Virus record (IMG/VR): IMGVR_UViG_3300033146_000515
Span: 1 to 24,115 of that record
DNA: 24,115 nucleotides
DNA from: a virus
Reading direction: 5' to 3' (one strand)
The notes below the pieces were generated by a model. That model worked only from the letters and a program-made list of their open reading frames with translations, was not told the origin of the DNA and did not search any database. Positions 1 to 7,381 of the stretch are shown piece after piece. The position numbers and the translations under genes were made by a program. Numbering within the stretch: position 1 is the first letter of the stretch; each line of letters begins with the position of its first letter.

Positions 1-77
1 AGGGTGAATACGAGTACTATGATCAGGAACAGTTTGATAATCCTATTTCAAGATTTCTGAGGATGTTTGGAAAATGA
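1..77 (+). CDS. C-terminal end of an upstream gene (partial)
   Basis: An open frame runs from base 3 to a TGA at 75-77 and encodes an acidic, tyrosine-rich tail ending in ISRFLRMFGK. The start lies before the window. Its stop overlaps the ATG of the next gene (ATGA at 74-77), the same coupling seen through the rest of the block, which supports it being a real gene end. Nothing can be said about its function from 24 residues. Confidence 0.6.
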   Translation, partial: GEYEYYDQEQFDNPISRFLRMFGK

Positions 78-532
78 TATGGAATAACAGAAAGACAGCT
101 ACAACATTTCATGCGTGGGATCCACAACCCAAGCCACATCTAGATTATACACTTAAGGCACAGGAAGGAGATAAGTTGGATGATATACCATTTCGGTACT
201 TCAGAAATACCCTTCCTAGTAATCTAGCGGATTATAGAGGTGACGAGTCATACGACTTAAGGCGTGGTTGGGAACTATACGGTAAGCCTGCTAATATGTA
301 TGAGGCATGGAGATCTGGTTTTATTGCGCCTGTTCCAGAAGATAGCAATAGGTTTCATGGTTCTTCTGTAGGCCCGGAACATAATGGTGTTATGGAGTTT
401 ATTAAGGCGAAGAATCATCCTACACTACACTATGAGTTAGATTGGTATAATTCTCCTGATGCTAAGGATTTCAGAAATAACTGGGATTTAGTAGAGGATA
501 GTACTAATTACTATAAATATAGACGAAAATGA
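74..532 (+). CDS. Hypothetical phage protein, 152 aa (YDLRxxW / NHPT motif type)
   Basis: The protein is soluble-looking and rich in charged and aromatic residues, with no signal peptide or membrane segment. Around residues 60-70 it has YDLRRGWELYG, and around 114-117 KNHPT followed by an H-x-E-L stretch. From memory, a 'YD-[LY]-R..W ... HPT' arrangement recurs in short domains of phage proteins, often at the ends of larger virion proteins. That is recollection, not a search result, and no activity is known to me. The start overlaps the preceding stop as ATGA, and the stop overlaps the next start the same way, so it is translated as part of the operon. It begins Met-Ile but lacks the fuller basic leader of its neighbours. 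Confidence 0.65.
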   Translation: MIWNNRKTATTFHAWDPQPKPHLDYTLKAQEGDKLDDIPFRYFRNTLPSNLADYRGDESYDLRRGWELYGKPANMYEAWRSGFIAPVPEDSNRFHGSSVGPEHNGVMEFIKAKNHPTLHYELDWYNSPDAKDFRNNWDLVEDSTNYYKYRRK

Positions 533-906
533 TACTACATACAAAACCTATTAAGGCACAAGTAGGATGGGGAACCAGTGCCATTAGTTCAGATACTGAT
601 GCTATTAAGGCTGTTGGAGATATGTATAATGCATTCGAACAAGCTAGGCAGCAGGAGATGGAAGAAAACAGAAGGAAAGCAGAAAAAGCTAAGGGAGTAG
701 CTAAAGTAGCACAGCAAGGTTATAACGCATGGAATGAGAATGTACCACTTCCTCTAAGATTTATACCCTATGTTGATACAGTAGATGATGTAGCAGAATT
801 TACTAATGATGTTAATCAGGGGAATTATGGATGGGCTGCTGCTGGATTAGGAGCTATGTTACTTCCTTACATTACTACTAAGGGAATAAAGGCGTTGCGT
901 AAGGTG
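529..906 (+). repeat. Paralogous N-terminal module, copy 1 (pairs with 7007-7381)
   Basis: The first 126 codons align with the first 125 codons of the gene at 7007 almost without gaps, with about 60-65 percent identical residues by hand count. Strong blocks are KPIKAQVGW, EENRRKA, WNENVPL, PYVDTVDD and LP-[YF]-ITTK. Similarity stops sharply afterwards, at the border with unrelated C-terminal domains. Confidence 0.85.
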
Positions 907-1869
907 CCTGAATTAGCTGAAGATACTAAGAAGGTATTTAAGTCAGATATAGATTGGGGGAAGTGGAATAAAGAGATTCCTAAGAATGCAGAGTTGATGG
1001 AGGAGTACCATGATATAGAGAAGAAAGCTAAAGAATCTGGTACTTGGATGAAGACTCCGTATGGTGCTCCGTTTGCCGGCACTCCTGAGCAATTCGTGCA
1101 AGTTAATAGTAAAAACTTTAAAAAGGCATTCCCAAGAGGCTACTATAATATGTACAGGGGGTCATTTGCACACTATCCCGAGTTTAGAGTAGAACCTGTG
1201 TTTACTGGCGATAGGCATGTAGCGCATAACTATACATTATATAATGTGAATGATGCGCCAACTACGGTTTTTGCACCACGAAGCGATCCGGCATTGTACA
1301 ATTTGGCTGTACCAAAAGGAAACGATGTTAATATTGAAGGTATGTACAGAGATTGGTCTGGTGTTCCATTGTATGGCAGTCTTGGAGAGCAGATTAGTGA
1401 TATTTCTAAAAGAGATGCCTGGCTAACTAATAAATTAAAAGAAGTAGAGCACGAGGGTAGAAGACTGAATTTATTATCTAATAAGCACTATAATAAGAAG
1501 GCTGAAGAACATCTAAGTAAAATAACTGATGAAGACTATAGAAAACAGCAGCAACTTATAGATTTATTACCTAAAAAGGGCAGATCAACAGATGCTATAG
1601 CCGATGTTATGTCAGAAGCTGATCTCGACAATGTATTAATACATCACCTACATGATTCATCTAATCCAGGAACAATATTAATACATGAAAATAAACCGGG
1701 TCAGTTCGTGAAGTCATTATGGGGAAATAACGGTATGTTTGACATGACTAATCCGAATATATACAAATCACTGCTGGGTGTGTACTTAGGAAATAGATTA
1801 TTTGATAATTTGAGGGATGACCGCGTAAGGAGACTCTATGGCTGCATATGGTTCCGAGGCCTACCGTAA
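529..1869 (+). CDS. Polymorphic-toxin-like protein with possible ART-PolyVal (ADP-ribosyltransferase-like) C-terminus
   Basis: This 446-residue protein has three parts. Residues 1-14 are a basic leader (MILHTKPIKAQVGW). Residues 15-125 contain a charged helical stretch, then PYVDTVDD and a hydrophobic Gly/Ala segment at about 99-116, similar in style to pre-toxin linkers of polymorphic toxins. The whole N-terminal module is duplicated in the gene starting at 7007. The C-terminal part has YRG (Arg210), then FTGDRH with Phe225-Thr226, then a late D-x-V-L-I-H stretch. It ends with an FVKSLWGNNGMFD / NPNIY motif that I associate with ADP-ribosyltransferase-like ART-PolyVal domains of phage and mobile-element proteins. 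I cannot place all three catalytic residues of an ART, so activity is an inference. Its 3' end overlaps the next gene by 32 bases. A short hydrophobic tail follows the NPNIY motif. Confidence 0.6.
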   Translation: MILHTKPIKAQVGWGTSAISSDTDAIKAVGDMYNAFEQARQQEMEENRRKAEKAKGVAKVAQQGYNAWNENVPLPLRFIPYVDTVDDVAEFTNDVNQGNYGWAAAGLGAMLLPYITTKGIKALRKVPELAEDTKKVFKSDIDWGKWNKEIPKNAELMEEYHDIEKKAKESGTWMKTPYGAPFAGTPEQFVQVNSKNFKKAFPRGYYNMYRGSFAHYPEFRVEPVFTGDRHVAHNYTLYNVNDAPTTVFAPRSDPALYNLAVPKGNDVNIEGMYRDWSGVPLYGSLGEQISDISKRDAWLTNKLKEVEHEGRRLNLLSNKHYNKKAEEHLSKITDEDYRKQQQLIDLLPKKGRSTDAIADVMSEADLDNVLIHHLHDSSNPGTILIHENKPGQFVKSLWGNNGMFDMTNPNIYKSLLGVYLGNRLFDNLRDDRVRRLYGCIWFRGLP

Positions 1870-3412
1870 TGCATACAAGCAGGGAATGATAGCTAATAAG
1901 GCTTATGATGAAGAGGGAAATCCTATTTATTATATGCAGGAAAGTCCTGAGATTACAGTTACTGCACATAGGCCCACAGTTAAAGAGAGCGTAGGTAAGT
2001 GGGCTTATAATATAACGGCTCCTGCAATAGCTGGTGCACAAACTGTATTATCTACTCCAGCTAATTTGATTGGAGAGATTCTACAAGGAAGTGATGCTAA
2101 TTACTGGAGAGCGGTGCCTAAAGCTGCTAGAGATATCTGGTGGCCGGAGTATTCTAACTTAGCCGGTAGAACGGGGTCTGACAGTATACTTGGTGCTGGA
2201 GAAGTGGATGAGGCTGGTATAAGACACGCGGCCGATTGGAAGGGTAAGGCGTGGAATTTTATTTTAGATTCTGCTTCTGATCCATGGAGTTATGTAGGAG
2301 CTAATGCTCTGAATAATTTTTTCAAAGCTCCTGGAATGGTTACTGGTAATGTAATCAATGATGCTAAAAAAAGTCTTAGTTTTGCTAAGAGAGTACCTTA
2401 TTATTTGAAGCACCTCAATGCAGCAAGAAAAGTACCAATGAAGGAATTAGATCCTAAGTATGCTAGATATTTCTATTCTGAAAATCCTGCTACGCTATTT
2501 ACTACTACACCTAAAGCTAAGGTACGTATACCAGAGATGGAAGGAATGAGGCTGTTTGGAGATCCTATAAGTCCTTATTCAGTTCTTGGTAATAACCCTG
2601 AAGCTAAGATGTTTAAGTCAGCTAGAGATAATTATATTAGTTTCTACAAATCTGCTTATGGTAAGGCGCCTAGTGATAGGTGGTTGAATAAAGCACTTAA
2701 AAATACTAAAGAAGTATTGCCGGAAGAAACTAAACGATTCTATAGTTATATGGAACATCCGGAAACACTAGCTAAGTTACAGAATAAAATTGGTGTGAAT
2801 TATGTGCCTGGAGTGCATATACCAACTCTCACTAGTCCGCAACTAGCATGGCCTGCATTAAAGGCTGGAGTAGCTGGAAGAAGGCTAGGCGACTCGGCAG
2901 TAACAGCATTACTGAATTTTAATCCGAGAACTACTGCATGGCACGAGCTCACGCATCTAAATGATATATTTCAAAGGGATCCATCTAGAGCAACTGCTGT
3001 ACTAAATAAATTATTTGATTATGATGCTATCAGGCGCTCTGATCCGGAATATTTCACTAATCCGCATCGTATTACACAAGAACTGGTAGCAGTACTTATG
3101 CCTTCTAAAATAGCGAAAGGTGTAGGAAAAGAGATAGCAGAGGATGAGATAATGAATGCATTGAGAAGTACTGGTTATAGATTCGATAGGTTCTTAAGAC
3201 CAGGCATTTATAGACAACCAGCAAGTTTAAGAACTTATCCACTAGTTAGGATGGGTACACAAGGAGCACCCCCCGTTTATGGAAATGAGATAAATAGAAT
3301 ATTCCACATACCTACCACGAAGACTAAGATGGACATACTTAGAGGTTTTGTTAATCAAGGACTTCCGACTGTAACCGGTCTGGGTATATTAGGATCAACA
3401 CTAAAAGAATAA
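1838..3412 (+). CDS. Putative zinc metalloprotease (HELTH zincin) virion/cargo protein
   Basis: The 524-residue protein carries a perfect HExxH zinc-protease motif, HELTH, with His369, Glu370 and His373. A plausible third ligand is Glu415 in TQELVAVL, about 42 residues downstream, as in gluzincins. Upstream is a hydrophobic stretch (about 66-90, AITAPAIAGAQ-like) followed by Trp-rich sequence. The C-terminus ends in a hydrophobic tail with GLPTVTGLGILGS. Near the N-terminus (37-46) is PEITVTAHRP, which looks like a TonB box. It lacks the basic leader of its neighbours. I chose ATG 1838 because AAGGAG lies 5-6 bases upstream, one of the better Shine-Dalgarno matches in the window, and the start lies inside the end of the preceding gene. 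The protease fold is well supported by the motif, but the substrate is unknown. Confidence 0.7.
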   Translation: MAAYGSEAYRNAYKQGMIANKAYDEEGNPIYYMQESPEITVTAHRPTVKESVGKWAYNITAPAIAGAQTVLSTPANLIGEILQGSDANYWRAVPKAARDIWWPEYSNLAGRTGSDSILGAGEVDEAGIRHAADWKGKAWNFILDSASDPWSYVGANALNNFFKAPGMVTGNVINDAKKSLSFAKRVPYYLKHLNAARKVPMKELDPKYARYFYSENPATLFTTTPKAKVRIPEMEGMRLFGDPISPYSVLGNNPEAKMFKSARDNYISFYKSAYGKAPSDRWLNKALKNTKEVLPEETKRFYSYMEHPETLAKLQNKIGVNYVPGVHIPTLTSPQLAWPALKAGVAGRRLGDSAVTALLNFNPRTTAWHELTHLNDIFQRDPSRATAVLNKLFDYDAIRRSDPEYFTNPHRITQELVAVLMPSKIAKGVGKEIAEDEIMNALRSTGYRFDRFLRPGIYRQPASLRTYPLVRMGTQGAPPVYGNEINRIFHIPTTKTKMDILRGFVNQGLPTVTGLGILGSTLKE

Positions 3413-3416
3413 TGTA

Positions 3417-3635
3417 ATGAGTGATGAAGTAACAACAATTTTGGGAGACGTTAAATTTACCTATGATGGTTATTTAGCAGAAGCTATAGTAGATGGCGAA
3501 ACGGTATATGCTGAATTGAGTGATGATATTGATAATTATAATGATAGTGCAGAGACATTATCTGATTATCTTATAGCATTTATTGAAATGTATATACTAT
3601 CAGGAAGAAAATTAACAAAACAAACAGTAACATGA
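3417..3635 (+). CDS. Small acidic hypothetical protein, 72 aa
   Basis: I do not recognise it. The first half reads like a small beta-strand domain (VTTILGDVKFTYDG, then a strand containing EAIVDGETVYAEL). A very acidic Asp/Asn stretch follows, and then a helix with hydrophobic YLIAFIEMYIL. It starts 4 bases after the previous stop and its TGA overlaps the next ATG as ATGA, so it sits in the operon by coupling. The ATG at 3417 is preceded by A/T-rich sequence with no clear ribosome binding site. Confidence 0.6.
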   Translation: MSDEVTTILGDVKFTYDGYLAEAIVDGETVYAELSDDIDNYNDSAETLSDYLIAFIEMYILSGRKLTKQTVT

Positions 3636-4156
3636 TATTATACAGAAAATACCAACCAGGAGGATTGACTGCAATGCAGACTAATAAGGATATAAATTTA
3701 CCAGAGGTTCCTGAAATAACCGTAGGTAAATTTGCAAAGCCTAAAGATGTATACGGAATGTACATACATAAAGTACCTGGAGAGACAGCTGCAGCTATTG
3801 AGCGTAAAGCTACTAATGCACATACAGAGTTTCTACCACAGTTTAAGAATGCTTACGATAGAACTGATGCACTGTGGAAGAGAGGTAATGAGTACTATGC
3901 TGGGGATGTCATGAGAAATCTCAATACTGGTATTCAAGAGTTACCAGTTACTCCCTCATTATTTGAAGGAAATAGGGAGATACCAGGTACATCTAAATAT
4001 TACAACACTAATACAGCCGAGGATATGAACAAAGAGGAAGTTGATGACTATATCTTCGGTAAATTCTATGATAATGAAGGTACTACAGGAAATGTTACCG
4101 ATTATTATAGAGATCTTTACAATAAGAAATTACCAAGAGCAAGAAGATTATACTAG
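3632..4156 (+). CDS. Hypothetical protein with MILYRKYQPGG leader, 174 aa
   Basis: Residues 1-11 (MILYRKYQPGG) belong to the basic leader family found at several starts in this block. Residues 27-31 are PEITV, also present near the N-terminus of the metalloprotease gene upstream. The rest is charged, with a helical middle (about 50-90) and several Tyr-rich turns, and ends in a basic RARRLY. I see no catalytic motif. It starts in an ATGA overlap and ends with TAG, with an in-frame TAA seven codons later. The leader suggests it travels with the same protein set, perhaps into the virion, but its activity is unknown. Confidence 0.6.
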   Translation: MILYRKYQPGGLTAMQTNKDINLPEVPEITVGKFAKPKDVYGMYIHKVPGETAAAIERKATNAHTEFLPQFKNAYDRTDALWKRGNEYYAGDVMRNLNTGIQELPVTPSLFEGNREIPGTSKYYNTNTAEDMNKEEVDDYIFGKFYDNEGTTGNVTDYYRDLYNKKLPRARRLY

Positions 4157-4161
4157 AAATT

Positions 4162-4404
4162 ATGGATGATGATATAAGACTATTGAAAGTAAAAATAATG
4201 CTTTTAGAAGCAGGTGTTAATAAGGATGATGTTGATGAACTAGTAGAGAAATTAGTAGAGATAGTTGGTATGCAGCCACAGCCTATACAGGTTGCGCCAT
4301 GGTATCCATGCTATCCAACATACCCAACACACCCGGATCCGACTATACAGCCGGATGTATGGTATACAACTACAACAAAGAAAACAGATGGATCTATCCA
4401 TTAG
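4162..4404 (+). CDS. Small hypothetical protein with Pro/Tyr-rich tail, 80 aa
   Basis: The first 36 residues form a likely amphipathic helix pair (DIRLLKVKIMLLEAG, then DDVDELVEKLVEIVG). The second half switches to a low-complexity Pro/Tyr/Thr tail with repeated YP-x-YPT-type units between residues 46 and 62. I know of no family for it. The start at 4162 follows 'aaattATGG', the usual context here. It ends in TAG with a TAA two codons further on. The next gene starts inside its last codons. The proline-rich tail could be a linker or binding region, which is only a guess. Confidence 0.5.
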   Translation: MDDDIRLLKVKIMLLEAGVNKDDVDELVEKLVEIVGMQPQPIQVAPWYPCYPTYPTHPDPTIQPDVWYTTTTKKTDGSIH

Positions 4405-5143
4405 AAGTAAAAGCGGGAATTTACTTGACAAAGTAAAGAAGATAAAGTGGACTAATCGTTTCGATTGTCCACCTGGCTATAGTTTTAATTCTGACGGTTG
4501 GTTAGAGACGGATATACCCTTTCCGAAAATAACGGTGAACTTTCTACCTTACTTAATATCTAAGTTGGGAGAATATGAGATATTATTTCAGAACTTGCTT
4601 GCGCTGCGTTTATTAAATGATAAACCGCACAGTGAGTTAGAACAGGCTGTGTGGAATAGATACATACAAGCTACATTCGGAAGACAGCCTGATAAAGAGC
4701 TGTTTGAAGATGTTGTAGCAGCGTCCAGGTCAATTACGAGTACATCGCAGTTACCAATATTTGATGCTGATATATTATCTATGGATACAATATGGTATAA
4801 TGAGAACTTTACCGAAGCAGGTAAAGCAGCCATAAAGAAGAAGTTAAGAAGTAACTATATTTCTGCAGTTAGGTCTCTTATGCCTATCAATAAAAAGTAT
4901 AAGACTCAAGATGTTATGAATGAAGCTGATATCTCTCGTTATGCTATTAATCAGTACTGGAAGGAGAACCTACTGGACGCTAAGACTAGAACTATATCCT
5001 CTATAGTAGAAGCGGTTAACTACCTTGGAAATGAAGACTTACAATTAAAGGATATTGCTGATGTTGCAGGAGTTTCGATTAGATCGATTCAAAGATACAA
5101 AGACATGTGGAAATTAAAAACAGCACAAGATGATACTACATAA
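4388..5143 (+). CDS. Helix-turn-helix protein, 251 aa
   Basis: The protein ends in a likely helix-turn-helix at about residues 218-242 (LKDIADVAGVSIRSIQRYKD). This has the spacing of a DNA-binding HTH: helix, turn at AGVS, recognition helix. The first 200 residues are mostly helical with few motifs. An open frame extends upstream to 4265, but that part reads through the preceding gene in another frame with an out-of-character His/Arg-rich sequence. ATG 4388, which overlaps the preceding stop by 17 bases, is therefore the better start. It could be a regulator or a small-terminase-like DNA-recognition protein. The distance from the large terminase makes the second idea weak. Its stop overlaps the next gene by 14 bases. 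Confidence 0.6.
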   Translation: MDLSIRSKSGNLLDKVKKIKWTNRFDCPPGYSFNSDGWLETDIPFPKITVNFLPYLISKLGEYEILFQNLLALRLLNDKPHSELEQAVWNRYIQATFGRQPDKELFEDVVAASRSITSTSQLPIFDADILSMDTIWYNENFTEAGKAAIKKKLRSNYISAVRSLMPINKKYKTQDVMNEADISRYAINQYWKENLLDAKTRTISSIVEAVNYLGNEDLQLKDIADVAGVSIRSIQRYKDMWKLKTAQDDTT

Positions 5144-5159
5144 ACCAATAAAGGCTCAG
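5130..5159 (+). repeat. Leader-coding repeat (MILHKPIKAQ), copy A
   Basis: These ten codons differ from 7007-7036 at four third- or first-position bases (CTA/TTA, AAG/AAA, GCT/GCG, CAG/CAA), all synonymous. The protein sequence is therefore identical while the DNA has drifted, which points to selection on the peptide. A longer, one-residue-expanded version starts at 529. Confidence 0.8.
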
Positions 5160-7007
5160 AACTCATTAAATACAGGTATCTGGACTACGCCTTATAATGC
5201 GGTAAATAGTACTATACAACCCTACATTACGGACACACCATCGCTTGATGAATTAGAGATGCGGAGACGTAATGATATAAAAAACAAGAATGCACAATAT
5301 ACTACGCACAGTGAAGAGGGCAATGTAAATGCTACGAACACATGGTCTACACCGTATGGAGCACAACAAGACAATGCAAGGCAGGAGACAGTACCAGTAC
5401 AAAATCTTCAACAACTGCAAAATCAGTGGCTAGATGAAATGGAGCAAGTTCAAGCAGAGAATCAAGGTACTGTATCTGAATTTAAACCCACAGCATTACA
5501 GAGTGCGTGGGAGACGCTTGGAGGTGATCCTTTAGATATTCCAAGGATAAACACGCTACTAGCGAACTACGAAAATACTGCAGGAGACTTTGATGAAGCC
5601 ATGTCCTGGCACCCATTATATCTTATGGGAAAGGGCGCAGCAGGATTACTTGGTGGTATAGAAGAAGCAGAGAGACAACATAGAGCAGGGAATAGTACTG
5701 GAGCCTATGGAACACTTGCTGGCTCAGCACTTGCTGCAGCCATGTCTGGTGTACCAATCAAAGGAGGAAGAAAAGCAAAGAATAAAGTTGCAAAGATAAC
5801 AGAGTCGATAATTAATGAGAAGTTAGCTAAAATATTTCCTAGTGTGGCAGCAGCAAAGGTACCACACTCTTCATCGCAAGTATATAGGTCTCTAATAAAT
5901 GCAGCAGACGATGATGTGATACGTTATAGAGACGATATTATATCTGGGTTTGATGAAATAACCGGAGATCCAAATAAAATGATGCAAATGGCGCTACTTA
6001 GGAAACCGGATTGGAGTAATCCAGCGTCCGTTAAAAAGTTTGAGAATCTAGTAGAATCAGCAATGGAGGGTAACTTAAATGTCACTTCATTAAATGATTT
6101 ATACAATACTTATGGAATTCCAAATAACTTAAGAAGCAATCTGAACAGTCTGCAGTCAATAGGCTCTGATGCATCTGCGGTATTACAAGCGATAAAGAAT
6201 ATAAATAATAAATATGCTGTACAAACTGGAACGCCGGAAGGAGCGCAACTAGTGCATCAACTAGGCGCATTTAATACAAGTAAAGCTGGTGCTAATGTAT
6301 CCGGCGAAGGTGTATTAAGAAATATAGATAAGATTTTAATGAACGCTAATTCAGCGGGAAACCCAGTATATTTATCTACGTATGTTAAACCATATGGAGC
6401 AAAGTCACAGGCTTTTAGAGCGGGTCAATATGCTCCAGCTCAAATAATAGTAAATCCGAGACAAGCAGAAGATATAGGATGGGCTGCTTTACAGGATGCA
6501 GGAAGTACTAAGATGACACAAGTATCACAAGCCTTTCCTAAAATACTAGGTATAGGAGTACCAAAGGGCCCAAATAAGGGTGGTATAGATATGCTTACTA
6601 ATGACATTAATAACATAATAAGATCTGGAAATCTAGGAGAAGTAGCGGTAAAAGCACATCCAGCCAATATAAGAGTAGAGATGTCAAACATGCCTGGTAT
6701 ACCTTCTGAAATAAGAGGTCAGTATGAGACACTTGTGGAACAAGCAAATGCTAAATTAGATAACTTGCGTAAGGCGCTTGGTGTAGAATTCAATACGTTT
6801 GGTAATGTACCAAGTAAGACAGGATTAATAGAGAGACCAATTAACAAGTTTAGCAGTGTAATGGAACGCGCGCCTATTAGTCAAAATGACTATAGAAAAC
6901 TTGTAAAGGACGAATATAACAGGCTGCTGAAGTCGAAAGAATATGATCAAAGTGCTGGAGCTAAATCTATACTAAATGCTATATTGAATCAAAAAGTTTT
7001 TCACTAA
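5130..7007 (+). CDS. Large leader-bearing cargo/effector candidate, 625 aa
   Basis: The leader MILHKPIKAQ is identical in its first ten residues to that of the gene at 7007. Residues 11-150 are Gln/Asn/Thr-rich and low in complexity (WTTPYNAV and WSTPYGAQ recur). At about 192-210 is a hydrophobic Gly/Ala segment followed by basic KGGRKAKNK. This is the same layout, though not the same sequence, as the pre-toxin-like segments in the 529 and 7007 genes. The C-terminal 400 residues hold a helical part, then a mixed alpha/beta region with strands near VYLSTYVKPYG and AQIIVNPRQAE. I see no catalytic motif that I can name. It starts within the end of the HTH gene and its TAA overlaps the next ATG by one base. 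Confidence 0.6.
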   Translation: MILHKPIKAQNSLNTGIWTTPYNAVNSTIQPYITDTPSLDELEMRRRNDIKNKNAQYTTHSEEGNVNATNTWSTPYGAQQDNARQETVPVQNLQQLQNQWLDEMEQVQAENQGTVSEFKPTALQSAWETLGGDPLDIPRINTLLANYENTAGDFDEAMSWHPLYLMGKGAAGLLGGIEEAERQHRAGNSTGAYGTLAGSALAAAMSGVPIKGGRKAKNKVAKITESIINEKLAKIFPSVAAAKVPHSSSQVYRSLINAADDDVIRYRDDIISGFDEITGDPNKMMQMALLRKPDWSNPASVKKFENLVESAMEGNLNVTSLNDLYNTYGIPNNLRSNLNSLQSIGSDASAVLQAIKNINNKYAVQTGTPEGAQLVHQLGAFNTSKAGANVSGEGVLRNIDKILMNANSAGNPVYLSTYVKPYGAKSQAFRAGQYAPAQIIVNPRQAEDIGWAALQDAGSTKMTQVSQAFPKILGIGVPKGPNKGGIDMLTNDINNIIRSGNLGEVAVKAHPANIRVEMSNMPGIPSEIRGQYETLVEQANAKLDNLRKALGVEFNTFGNVPSKTGLIERPINKFSSVMERAPISQNDYRKLVKDEYNRLLKSKEYDQSAGAKSILNAILNQKVFH

Positions 7008-7381
7008 TGATATTACATAAACCAATAAAAGCGCAAGTAGGATGGCCTACCACACCAGTAGATAATTCAATAGGAAGAGCTAAAGCAGTTGGTGGACTCT
7101 ACGAAGACTTGGAAGAAGCTCGTAGATTAGAAATAGAGGAGAATCGAAGGAAAGCTAGAGAGGCCGAGGGTGTTGGTAAGTTTGCGCAGCAAACCTACAA
7201 TACCTGGAATGAAAATGTCCCCTTATGGCTTCGAATGGTTCCATATGTTGACACAGTGGATGACTACGCTGAATTAATGAATGACGTTAATAACGGAAAC
7301 TGGGGCTGGGCAACAGCTGGAGCCGGTGCTATGATGTTACCATTCATTACTACTAAATCATTAAAATTACTAGGCAAATCA
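7007..7381 (+). repeat. Paralogous N-terminal module, copy 2 (pairs with 529-906)
   Basis: This is the second copy of the N-terminal module. It is one codon shorter in the leader (KPIKAQVGW directly after MILH), and its conservation is strongest in EENRRKA, WNENVPL and PYVDTVDD. Similarity to copy 1 ends near codon 126. Confidence 0.85.

Noticed and set aside
1800-1880. Programmed frameshift joining the 529 protein to the 1838 metalloprotease
   Set aside because: The two frames overlap by 32 bases, and the second protein lacks a leader, which made a fusion attractive. However, a good AAGGAG site sits before ATG 1838 and I see no slippery sequence, so separate initiation is simpler.
1748-2041. 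Minus-strand open frame opposite the 529/1838 junction
   Set aside because: It overlaps two well-supported plus-strand genes, has an atypical Cys/Ser/Ile-rich composition and no neighbouring gene on that strand. The other minus-strand frames (for example 11764-12285, 13850-14290) are of the same kind.
4265-4387. Upstream extension of the HTH gene
   Set aside because: The added 41 residues read through the Pro/Tyr-rich tail of the preceding gene in another frame and give an unlikely His/Arg/Gln-rich sequence.
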